Shown here: one piece after another, positions 11,701 to 20,100 of the stretch | Layout: the number at the start of each line of letters is the position of its first letter | Numbering within the stretch: position 1 is the stretch's first letter | Origin: Mytilus californianus | Lineage: Eukaryota; Mollusca; Bivalvia; Mytilida; Mytilidae | Direction of reading: 5' to 3' | DNA length: 64,000 nt | Assembly (NCBI RefSeq): GCF_021869535.1 | Contig: NW_026262723.1 | Location: 85,996,324 to 86,060,323, forward strand | Made by a program: the position numbers and the translations under genes | The notes under the pieces: generated by a model | The model's database searches: none | What the model saw: the letters and a program-made list of their open reading frames with translations, nothing else | Told to the model about the DNA's origin: nothing

Positions 11701-12316
11701 AAAAAGAAAATAAAACACTAAATGTCAAGGCCTTTCCAGTGAAAGAGAGGCGAAAGATACCAAAAGGACATTCAAACTCATAATTTAAGTCTAAAATGAA
11801 CTGACAACGCCATTCCAGAATACAAAAAAGAAACAACAGTATACAAAACACAGCATTCAAAGCTAAAGAATGAGCAACACGAACTCCACGGAAAAACGGG
11901 GGTGATCTCAGGTGCTGCGGAAGGGTTAGCAGATCCTGCACCCGTCATACTGATCATGTAAGAACAAATCCGGTAATAAGTCTAATTCTACAAACTACAA
12001 ATGTTGGTTGTATTATGCGTTTTTAAAATACTTGTGAATATAATTCAACAAAGTATTAACTTTTTTTCCATTTCAGGATATGCAGTTTGATTACCCGGCT
12101 GGTTCACTTGGCTTTAGTGTTGTTATCTATCTTTCTTGTGCTTGCGTCGCAATTTTCGTATTATTAGTGAGAAGGAAAATGTCCGCTTTCGGTAACGCTG
12201 AACTTGGTGGTCCTATAAAAACAAAATGGGCAACCGGCTTTATTGTTTTTATACTGTGGTTACTTTATGTAATCATTTCATCACTAGAAGCATATGATAA
12301 GATTGAAGGTTTCTAA
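1601..12316 (+). CDS. Na+/Ca2+ exchanger (SLC8/NCX type), C-terminal seven exons; 5' part outside window
   Basis: Joins 1601-1806, 3577-3815, 5149-5381, 5888-5993, 8287-8465, 10534-10863 and 12077-12316; phases 2,1,0,1,0,0 match at every junction and give 510 codons plus stop. Family knowledge: plasma-membrane antiporter exchanging 3 Na+ for 1 Ca2+. Window residues about 1-149 are the first Calx-beta Ca2+-sensor domain, with the acidic run DDD at 107-109 and INDD at 145-148. Residues 150-250 are the second Calx-beta domain, and 251-321 the end of the regulatory loop (motif W..QF.EA, then D..MHFLS.FWK). Residues 322-431 hold the alpha-2 repeat with GTSMPDTFASK (379-389) and GSNAVN (407-412), whose ion-binding residues are intact. 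The protein ends in ELGGP, SSLEAY and GF, as SLC8 proteins do. The alpha-1 half and start codon lie left of base 1. The vertebrate-like alternatively spliced segment in the second Calx-beta domain is absent. The family call is near certain; the paralog is not assigned. Confidence 0.95.
1885..1975 (-). repeat. Fragment of retroelement-linked repeat family B
   Basis: GGCGAACGATACCAAA, CTCAAGTCGAAAATGA and GACCAAAAGACAAATAACAG match the ordered blocks of the better copies at 11736-11960 and 61215-61690. Truncated, inside an NCX intron. Confidence 0.5.
2165..2400 (-). mobile_element. Decayed reverse-transcriptase element fragment
   Basis: Shares ordered blocks with 4414-4752 and 14710-15080: GCATGCACAAGCATAACG, a TGTTACTGCT block, TATCACGTTTCTTAAAGATT and TTGAAGTCGTCCATCTG. 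On the minus strand this is the stretch after the RT catalytic region that reads D..DGRL.T...KRD.F. Only remnants remain. Confidence 0.5.
3022..3210 (-). repeat. Repeat family C, minus orientation (left arm of an inverted pair)
   Basis: Bases 3023-3117 contain ACCGAGCTCCAAAG, GGAAAGTCCTTAATCAAATG and GCTAAAACACATCAA, followed by CTGTCATATTCCTGACTTGG. The block is the reverse complement of 4084-4180 with scattered mismatches. Confidence 0.7.
3577..3815 (+). CDS. NCX exon b: core of Calx-beta 1
   Basis: Acceptor CCAATTACAG ends at 3576 and donor GTAAG starts at 3816. It encodes the Calx-beta signature VETIDGTADAGSDYKP, then EIVDDDIWEPDEFFF and TIINDD, the acidic residues that bind Ca2+ in characterised exchangers. 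The exon is 239 nt, so skipping it would shift the frame. An inverted repeat pair flanks it in the two introns (see findings). Confidence 0.93.
4070..4180 (+). repeat. Repeat family C, plus orientation (right arm of an inverted pair)
   Basis: TTTGATGTGTTTGAGCTTTT, then AAGGACTTTCCGTTTTGAAT and GAGTTCGGTATTTTTGTTAT, complementary in order to 3023-3117. The two arms sit in the introns on either side of exon 3577-3815. Confidence 0.7.
4410..4752 (-). mobile_element. Decayed reverse-transcriptase element fragment
   Basis: A minus-strand frame reads ILTQMDDFKLQSLRNVMIS, then VYKSLLTRYARACSHYND and VLLTQKMLHGG. This parallels the mollusc RT-element pattern D.DG.L, I..LIRYARACS.Y.D, R..LL..KLL. Stops and lost blocks show decay. 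It is an old insertion in an NCX intron. Confidence 0.6.
5049..5106 (+). repeat. 29-bp direct duplication before an exon
   Basis: Two tandem 29-bp copies beginning TGTCAAATTGATC and differing at one base (CTACAATC against AACAATC), ending about 42 nt before the acceptor of the exon at 5149. Confidence 0.8.
5149..5381 (+). CDS. NCX exon c: Calx-beta 2, first part
   Basis: Acceptor CCATTTCAG ends at 5148 and donor GTATGA starts at 5382. It encodes PGKFEFSKPSY, then DGSVSINWKTTD, GGQGDLTFNHGETSKTL and IMDSM. The fold pattern is that of the second Calx-beta domain, but the usual acidic pair after the ID is D-S. A 29-bp direct duplication (5049-5106) lies just upstream, near the expected branch point. 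Confidence 0.92.
5888..5993 (+). CDS. NCX exon d: end of Calx-beta 2
   Basis: This exon is too short for ordinary ORF calling. The acceptor CTCTTTTTAAG ends at 5887 and the donor GTAAAT starts at 5994. It was placed by homology and phase: LPERDHSFQVEIFGPDGGAQVGK then KTIVTLVTDA continues the domain in frame. Two other AGs, ending at 5894 and 5914, were considered. The first breaks phase; the second loses residues that the family conserves. The exact start is therefore slightly uncertain. Confidence 0.82.
6000..7240. other. NCX intron, left part
   Basis: AT-rich with no exon found. The short open frames in it show no recognisable protein. The exchanger phase (1 to 1) is satisfied between 5993 and 8287, so no exon is missing here. 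Confidence 0.6.
7244..7790 (+). mobile_element. Interspersed repeat flanked by about 67-bp direct repeats
   Basis: Bases 7244-7310 and 7724-7790 are direct repeats with about ten differences (shared GTTACATGTGAAAGCA and CGGTGAATAT). Between them is a unit starting AAAATTGAGAATGGAAACGG and including GTCAAAGAGACAACAACCC, CCACCAATGGGTCTTCAACA and CCTGACTTGGGACAGGCGCA, which I recognise as a widespread mussel repeat. A short relative lies at 41044-41098. Class unknown. Confidence 0.6.
8287..8465 (+). CDS. NCX exon e: loop end and entry into the second membrane domain
   Basis: Acceptor ACTTTCAG ends at 8286 and donor GTAATT starts at 8466. Residues include SSWKQQFHEAMNV, an acidic stretch (GGDIDEAS), then FDYIMHFLSFFWK, which matches the SLC8 segment just before the first helix of the C-terminal membrane domain. 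Confidence 0.93.
8684..8752. repeat. (TA)n(TG)n compound microsatellite
   Basis: About 25 TA units followed directly by about nine TG units, in the NCX intron 220 nt after exon e. Confidence 0.95.
9581..10092. repeat. 34-bp minisatellite, about 15 copies
   Basis: The unit begins GTATCGCTTCTGCTGCGATC and ends ATGTTCATATAA; period 34. Copies at about 9680-9800 are nearly identical and both flanks are more diverged. Minus-strand open frames here (9838-10141) are by-products: 34 is not a multiple of three, so their peptide repeats only every 34 residues. Confidence 0.93.
10534..10863 (+). CDS. NCX exon f: alpha-2 repeat and flanking helices
   Basis: Acceptor TTTTGTTACAG ends at 10533 and donor GTAAGT starts at 10864. 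The 110 residues contain IPPTSIGGGW, a hydrophobic helix, FGCLIGLKDTVTA, then ALGTSMPDTFASK and SIGNVNGSNAVNVFLGLG. Ser381 and Asp384 (window numbering) correspond to transport-site residues of the alpha-2 repeat and are present, so the ion pathway looks functional. Confidence 0.96.
10864..12076. other. Last NCX intron
   Basis: No exon seen. It contains a family B repeat (11736-11960); the rest is unremarkable. Confidence 0.6.
11736..11960 (-). repeat. Retroelement-linked repeat family B
   Basis: Ordered blocks AGAGAGGCGAAAGATACC, GGACATTCAAACTCATAA, CTGACAACGCCATTCC, GAGCAACACGAACTCCAC, GGGGTGATCTCAGGTGCT, GCAGATCCTGCACCCGTC. The same order recurs at 61215-61470 and, inverted, at 15825-16025. 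Confidence 0.75.
12077..12316 (+). CDS. NCX last coding exon with stop codon
   Basis: Acceptor TTCCATTTCAG ends at 12076; TAA at 12314-12316. It encodes DMQFDYPAGSLGFSV, two transmembrane helices separated by RRKMSAFGNAELGGP, and the conserved tail WLLYVIISSLEAY then IEGF. Confidence 0.95.
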   Translation, partial: DMQFDYPAGSLGFSVVIYLSCACVAIFVLLVRRKMSAFGNAELGGPIKTKWATGFIVFILWLLYVIISSLEAYDKIEGF

Positions 12317-12442
12317 ATGAACATTATATACACATTCTTCAAACTTAATTGAGTTCCCACGTGAAACTAACGCAAAAATAAGTGTGTAATATTTGAATCT
12401 CACATTTTATTGCTTGAAAATCGAACATCATGTTACAATTTT

Positions 12443-12507
12443 AATAAAAAAAAAAGTAGAAACCAAAAGCAAAAATCAAAACTTAAATAAATTTAACCTC
12501 GAATAAA
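12443..12507 (+). terminator. Candidate polyadenylation signals of the NCX gene
   Basis: AATAAA hexamers occur at 12443-12448, 12486-12491 and 12502-12507, 127-186 nt after the stop codon. Further AT-rich candidates occur down to about 13640, so the true 3' end cannot be fixed from sequence. Confidence 0.45.
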
Positions 12508-12509
12508 TA

Positions 12510-13900
12510 ATAAATTTCAGCATTTTCGCCTCCATGAAGGGAAAAAAATATTTCAATCTATACCAATTTCAAAATGATGCACTGTACATTTAATGCGAAA
12601 CTATATTTGAGTACGATCTTTCTTTGAAAGTTGGTACGGTCACTTCTCTTAAATCTCCACGTAAGATATAAATGGACAGATTCAATATAAAATATTAAAG
12701 TATGCAAAAATGTCTTGGCTCATTTTTTATTTTTTATAACTAATATATGAACATTGTTCTCACTGTTTTACTGTGTTATCTGTAACAATCCTGATTTATA
12801 TGCAGAAAAATTATAAAAGTTTTCAATTTCCCAAAAGTTACCCAATTTTGATAAAATGAAGTATTTCAGACAGCACAATTTTTGTAGCTTTTTAATTTCG
12901 ACATTATATCTACCTAAGTCGATAAAGGAAGAAGTAAATACGTAATATATTTATTCAATGTATATGATAATAATAGATTTTGATACCGGGTACTCTATGA
13001 GTGTCCATCTTGTGTATTGATGTATTTTTATCTTTTATAAAATAAGTGCTATATGTGTATTAACGATATTCAGTTAAAAGTATAACAATGTTGTTGTTCT
13101 TCTCCTAACATCAATAATAAGCACAATCCTGATTGCGGTAAGGTAGACGCAAGGTTCATGATCATTGTGAAATTTCTTTTATAAATGGAACAAACAATTG
13201 TTGTATTTTTCAACAAGGGCTATCATCAGTAAATAAGTCAATTGTAATGCAAAATATTTTGATTAGGTTTTTTTTTACTTACACGTGTATTTATATATTT
13301 ATGTATCTTTTTTTTACTACTCCAAATGTTCATAATGTTATGCGAATGATATATTCATGCTGATTTAATTTCTATTTCCTTAGATAACAAGCGCGTCTTT
13401 AAATCTTTAATATAAGTGTTAAGATTTACTTCTGTTAACTAAACAGTGTGTTTGGATTACAGAATTTGATCATGAGGTTTAATGTTAAAATCTGTAGCTT
13501 ACATGAAGTGAAGCAGTAATGAGAAAAATTACTTTGACTTAATCCACTTTTGTAGCATATCGCTGCAATATTATCTGTGATAGAATCTTCGTCTTTATAT
13601 TTATAACGAATGTTAATTTGTCTTCATTTTATTAATAAAAAAAGTAAGTCTTTCATTCTAAATCTTTTCTTGAATACCAGTGTGTATTTGTTGTGTTTGT
13701 GTCCGAGTTTCACGTTTTATTTTGCTCAATAGGCAAATGTTATACTTCACATACTGTACATGATTGCGATTCCGACAAACCGTTTCAATACCGTGAGTTA
13801 AAAAGGTATAAGTCAGGATATGCGGCAGACTTGACTGTATCTGTGGTATACTTTATTTCAAGTTCAATGGGATATATGCGCTCAACAGTCACCAAAGTGT
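12510..13900. other. Intergenic, AT-rich
   Basis: Between the 3' end of the exchanger and the RT element. No supported gene. The open frame at 13693-13947 (84 codons) resembles nothing I know and has no convincing splice sites. Confidence 0.5.
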
Positions 13901-13905
13901 ATCAT

Positions 13906-15330
13906 TTAGTGAGGGGACATCATCTTTATAGTAGAACTTGGAGTTGAGGATAATGATAAATTCCTTTTAATCTTCCTAAGAAGCTCTAGATCTTGTATGA
14001 AATCTGTCTCATATGAATAAGGAAACAAATCAGCAAGACTATGAGTACAGCGGTTGTCAATAGGAATGTCAATTGTTTGTTGGAAAACACCTTCTCCGAA
14101 CGAAACAGCTACATGTTTGTTATCAATAAAAAAATTCATGGATCTTGTTTGTGTCAGTCACGGATACTTTTTGTTTGAATCGGAGTGACCAAATTACGAA
14201 GTATAAAACAAGATACCCGATTCTACGTTGGCAATTCTTTTTAAAGTAACAAAGAAGAATAAATTATTTCAATCTGACTTTAATTTTTAAATGTGACATA
14301 CTAATGCAAAGGGTAGCGACGTCAAATGTTTTATACTGTTGCAAGAGGAAGAAGGTACATTGTATGTACTCTAGAATATCTTTTGAGTTTTGTAGTATCG
14401 ACAACTTGTTCTTACCTCCCCTAGAGTAAGTAATTTTGAAATAACTCTGAAGACCGGCTTTGATTGCTGATAAATATGGGCAACAGTAGTTAACCGATGT
14501 TTAAAAATGATAAATCGATTATGAAAACAAATCAAGGTAACAAAGAAAAACTGAGTGAATCGCATGAACTCTAAAAAGAGAGACCCCTGGTGCGTTGACA
14601 GCGTAAGCGTCTGATGATATGCTGCAATACCCGCCATGAGAATCCACTCTAAGTCAACTATGTCACAATCGGTGTTACGACACAATCAGTAAAATTACTG
14701 ATAAGGCGACTATTCTGATACCCAAAGATGCATGTCGCTGATGAGTTGACATACAAACATATTGTATTGGTAAACCAATTCGTGATATTGACTGTAAAAC
14801 ATATTTAGTGACGATTTCAGTCGTTCTTTTTCATATCTCTGTTTGAGCAGTTTTTGTGCAACGAGCACACTCCTGCTAACGAAGTCGATATAATGTGCAT
14901 ATACATGAGCATAACGTATCAATTTAGATATGTAAACACCAGACAATGGCTGCGCAGAGGGTTTGTTACTGCTGATAAAAGGAAGGTGACAATTGTAAGT
15001 TGAAATCATTACATTTGTCATAGATTCAAACTGAAGTCGTCCTTCTGAGTCAGTATCGTAGAAACTATCCAGATATGAAGTAGACCTATTATCTCGGTAG
15101 TATCCCTTATCTCAAACTCACTTGGATTTATGAGATGCAAGCACTCACTGAAATCTGGGTCATTGAGTGATAGGACATCATCAATATATCTGAAAGTGAA
15201 CTGAATGAACTTTAAAAGATATGATTTCTTTTTCTTCTGAGATTTTATACGATATCTGCTTCATATGAATACAAAAACAAGTAGGGGTGCACAATAAGCA
15301 CCCAGTGAAATACCGATTGTTTGCTAAAAT
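13906..15330 (-). mobile_element. Decayed reverse-transcriptase retroelement (possibly Penelope-like), minus strand
   Basis: The minus-strand frame at 14139-13906 reads GVFQQTIDIPIDNRC, then LADLFPYSYETDFIQDL, a decayed form of the RT motif VFQQ..GIPMGTNCAPLLADLFLYSYEADF known from mollusc retroelements. The frame at 15021-14710 reads VYISKLIRYA, LVAQKLLKQRYEKERLKSSL, FYSQYHELV. A second VFQQ-region remnant lies near 15235-15330, so at least two partial copies are present. Frameshifts, stops and substitutions in the motif mean no active enzyme. The clade is uncertain. Confidence 0.7.
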
Positions 15331-15824
15331 AAAATTCCACCAAACTCAACAAATGTCGATCAAAAACGTCAATCGCAGCAACATATTTTTCCTGGCAGCA
15401 GGAAATGTCCTAAGTTGCATTTTGGTCGCTGAAAATGGATGTAGCATGAGTTTTCATAGACCAGTCCATTTTTTTTTTTCTTATTCTAATTTGCACATCG
15501 ATCATATATTACAGCCTTATTCCATTCAGAAAGAGTATCAACATCTTTTTTGCGCCATATATCGGTTCTTTGGTTAACACATTTCTCAGGGAAGTATAGT
15601 TGCCAGCCGAATTATATATAAATGGTGAACTAGCATAGGAGCAATCAGGATGTTAAACTGAAATTCGTCAATATTGTGATCCTTTAACTCGTGTTTATAA
15701 TTGAAATTTTGGTTGCAATAGTCGTGGTAAAGGTAAAGGATATGACAGGAATAGACTGATCTTTAAAGAAGGAAGGATTTTCTAAAATTAAACTGATTTA
15801 ATATGGTGAATGATATTGCCTTAA

Positions 15825-16025
15825 TCTGCTTACCCTTCCGGAGCACCTGAGATCACCCCCAGTTTTTGGTGGGGTTCGTGTTGCTTAGTCTTTAGTTTTC
15901 TATGTTGTGTCATCTGTACTATTATTTTTCTGTTTGTCTTTTTATTATTGGCCATGGCGTTGTCAGTTTGTTTTCGATCTATGAGTTTGACTGTCCCTCT
16001 GGTATCTTTCGTCCCTCTTTTATGG
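15825..16025 (+). repeat. Retroelement-linked repeat family B, plus orientation
   Basis: CTTACCCTTCCGGAGCACCT, GAGATCACCCCCAGTTTTTG, GGGGTTCGTGTTGC, GGCCATGGCGTTGTCAGTTT, GGTATCTTTCGTCCCTC: the reverse complement of the copies at 11736 and 61215. Confidence 0.75.
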
Positions 16026-16750
16026 CATCGAGCTTTCTCCGTTACATTATCTCATTGCAAACCGGTCAGAAAAGTCTGTGACGGGATAAACCCGAGATTA
16101 TAGCAGTATGTTTGTATTGGTTTGAAAACGTTTCATGAATATTCAGGAGGAAAATTTGTTAGCAATATCTCAAAGGGTCAAATCTGAAAACTAAATGAAC
16201 ATTGATAAAGAAGAGAACATTAGTTAGGATGTAGTTTTGCTTCACAAGTCACATACGGATAGGACCATCTCCTATAGTGAGATGTTGCACGAATTCTTGA
16301 TAATGTGGAGAGCGTGACAGTCTCTTAATATTGGTCATTGAAATAACGTTTGCATACAACAAACAAGACATTATTATATTTTAAAACTCATGATTTAAAT
16401 ACAGCTATCTTGATTTGTTTGAAAGAACACTGTACGAAGCAAATATTCTGACTTCGATTGTTACATTTTCCTACACTTGGTAGATTCTACTGCTGGCAAA
16501 CAGTGTCGTCCTCTAAAGTGATGACTACCGCTTTGTAGTATCTGCTTTGCTCTTATATTATTTCATATTCGGTCTGAGAAATGTGAATCTTAGTTTTTCT
16601 CCAATCATATCTTGTCGGCAGTTTGAAATACATTTAAACTTAAAATAATTCGTTAACTGCAAAAACGTTCATTTTTTTAAACTCGTAAAAAGTTGCATCC
16701 GCTGTTGTTTTCGGTAAAACGGTTGTTTAATGGAGAAAACACTTTTTCTG

Positions 16751-17168
16751 TTATTTCGCAGCGTTTTTCTGACGTGCTTTGTTACCAAGAGTACAGATAC
16801 ATATAAGTGATACACAAATAATGGTTAACACAATGCCTGTAGTGGTTATAATTTGATGAACTTTGGGGTTAACTCCTGTAGTTATTATCACCTTAACAGT
16901 ACCAACTAGTTTTGCCTGTGCCCAGCAACTGTAAACAGCGGTATCACTTTTCCTTAGTCCCTTTATATGCAAACGGTTGATGGTATCTATTTGAACCCGT
17001 CCACGTGTTTGTCCTTTAATGGTCAAAGGATTAAAGGGAATTGATCCATTCTGCCATCTTATCAAGCTTTTTTTCTTTGAGGAATTTGGGCATAACAACA
17101 CAACTTTTTTTCTAGTGTCTGTGTAAATTACCTTTCGGTTGACCATCGGTGGCAATGTAGGTTTACTT
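16751..17168 (-). CDS. FAM187-like exon 2 (Ig 2, transmembrane helix, stop)
   Basis: Starts after TATCTTCAG at 17169; the first base completes a Lys codon and the frame runs SKPTLPPMVNRK to a stop at 16753-16751. The Ig pattern C..W..L.I..L...D.A.Y.C is clear. No AATAAA was identified on the minus strand below the stop. Confidence 0.88.
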
Positions 17169-20100
17169 CTGAAGATAGAAAGAAATAATTAACAATTTTG
17201 AATGAACATCTAGTTTTGCTAATCACAAATCCCTAACGAACCTCTTTTTCAAGGTAAAATGGAAATGAAAACAAAAAAATTACAGAAATTTTCATACTTT
17301 GCCAACTGCACATTATATCCTGTTTTTTTTTATTTTTTATTTTATTTTTTAGATATAATCAAACCCTTGGTATAGGTCACTGAGCTTTTTTCCAAGCTAC
17401 AGATTATGAAAAAAAATACTCATTTTGCAATAATTCTTATATGATTTGCATATCTACAAATACTTGAATTGGATTGGTCCATTTGAAGTTTTTCCCTTGG
17501 TTTACTATTCGATAAACCATGTTGCCGAAACTACTTTCACTGTGATCTTTACATGCGCTATACACATACATTGGTTCCAGGGGTACTAAGCAAATTGAGA
17601 TTCAAAAACAAATTACATATGCATGTGCATGTGTATAGCGCATGAATAGATCTCGGTGAAAGTAGTTTCGGCAACATGGTTTATCGAAGTGTAAACCAAG
17701 GGGAAAACTTCTAATGGACCAATCCAATTCAAGTATTTGTAGATATGCAAATCATGTAAGAATTATGTAGATTTATTTGTAGATCATGTCTTGCTGAAAT
17801 TTTTTTTTAAATTAAAGTTTCTCTCTTATCGATTATAGTTTTCGAAATTAAAGGCAAAAATGAAAAATAAAATGGTAAAAATTGCCATTTAAGGACAATA
17901 ACTCTTATAAGAAGTCGTCTGACAGTTTTGACGTAAATAGACAGCAGGTAGATCTCAACACTCTGAATATTTCTGTTCCTGTCAGATTTTTTCTATTTAT
18001 AGCGATTTTCAAGATAATAGATTAAAATTGCATTTTATCCCTATGTTCTATTTTTAGCCATGTCGGCCATGTTGGTTGTAAGACGGGGTCATCGGACACA
18101 TTTTTAAAACTAAATACCCCAATAATGATTGTGACCAAGTTTGGTTAAATTTGGCCAATACTTTCAGAGTAGAACATTTTTGTAAAAGTTAACGACAACG
18201 ACGGACGACGGACGCCAAGTGATGAGAAAACTTCACTTGGCCTTTCTGACAGGTGAGCTCAAATGAATCAAGTAAACATATTCTGTATACGTAAAAGCAG
18301 TTGATATCATAAGATAAAAACACATAAATTTCGTCATTATTAATGCAGTTATAAGCTACGATTATGTATATATGATATAAGTTAAGAAACAATCCATAAT
18401 ATTGTTAGAACATTAAATACACAAAGGCATGAATCTGTGCTGCTGTTTTTACAAGTAAAGATAACAATGACTTTTTAATTGATCCTGGTTAAAATATATT
18501 TAAAGGAATCAGGCCCTGCCTCTTATTAATGTCACTTTGTGCAATGTCAACTCCTAAACATTGTGGACCTCAGCTTTCAATAAGCTTTTCACATTTGGGA
18601 AACAAAGAAGCCTGATAGCTCCCAGAGCCTCTAGGTTCAGTTAATATCAGTTTTCCAAAAGTAAATTTCACAACGCATTACCTCACCGAAAGACAATATT
18701 TTTTTAAGATTGAATAGTTTGATGCTATGCAATAAAGATAATTAGTGCATAGCAACAAAATACACATTGTAGACATAACTGTACCTCTTATAAGTGTACT
18801 GTGTTAAAGGCATACGATACAGTAGCAAAGCAATTAAGAAAAATAATTATGTATAAACGCCTTTTCTCGCCGACGTTGCTAATAACACATCCCATTACCA
18901 ACTATCGTACTAGCAGTTAGTTTGCAGTAAATTTCTTTAAAATATTAAATACAAATTAGAAAAATCCCTTTTTGGGACAAATTATATCAAAATTCGAGAA
19001 AGGTCTTCCAGCAATAACTGACAATATGGACAATTTTATGGGAAGGGGTCTTTAATTCAGTTTAACAGCGTCAGTGAAATATTGTGGTGATAGTAATTTG
19101 TTTTGGATAGATGCCCGTAACTGTATTATGATTTGCCTTAATTTATCAAGTGCTACGAGAAAGCAGTATTGCCATAGAAAAACCATCGAAAAGCTGATTA
19201 GGTCAAACTTCTGCCATACAACAGGTCACATATGGACCACTCTCAAAGGTTCTAGTACAGTTTCTTTAAAGCACGATGGCAGTTTTTCAACATGTGCTAT
19301 TGAGTTGTTCATTGGTAATCATACCACGTTTTTTTATCGCAGGCGCTATGGGCATGGACCCATAAATAATTTCTTCTTATTCAATGTGCCCTTGATCTTA
19401 TCTATACGATATTACAAAAACAGTAGATCTGAACGCGCAGCCCCTTTATTCTTATATGATTTCAATGCTTTTTATTAAATATTTTTATACTCATACAGAT
19501 ACCCCAGTTATTATTGAATGAGGTATCAGATATCGTATGCGTTTTTATTGCTGTTTCTTATCTTGAAACTTTCAGGTCGATAGCTTTCAGCAATGGCGTA
19601 CTTATTACACAGTATAGAACAAACATTCCGACTCAAAATGCTTCATTAACCTGAATGGGTATAGAGATTTAACTAGTAGTAGTTAGTTGTAGAGAGCGAT
19701 AGCAATCACTCTGGCACTGACATTAATTGTATACACTCTGTAAAAGGACAAGGAACATTAACGCCTGTTTTTTTTTGTCTCAGATTTTTTTTAGGATTTT
19801 CAAATTATATATTAATGATAATGTTATTATTATATCTCAATAAACAAGTTTCAACGATTTAAACAAAGCAGATCTTAGCTAACAATCTGGGTAGCTTCAC
19901 GAATTGATGCCAAAATACTAGTTTTGCCTTTAGTTTTGCTATAGGATTAAACGTCTTTTTAAAGGAATTTATTCAGTTTTGCTGAAATAACATGATAACT
20001 TATATTAGGCTAAGATACAGTCCAGCACTGTTCAAGGCTATCTTTCCAGGGTACTAACTACAAAGGTCAAGGAAAAGTAAATGGGCTACATCACATATTT

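Noticed and set aside
13693-13947. 84-codon frame (GKCYTSHTVHDCDSD)
   Set aside because: No family recognised and no splice signals; it ends inside the RT relic.
19074-19478. 134-codon plus-strand frame
   Set aside because: It lies antisense in the FAM187-like intron. No known motif, no splice sites of note and AT-biased codons; could be an element relic but there is no support.
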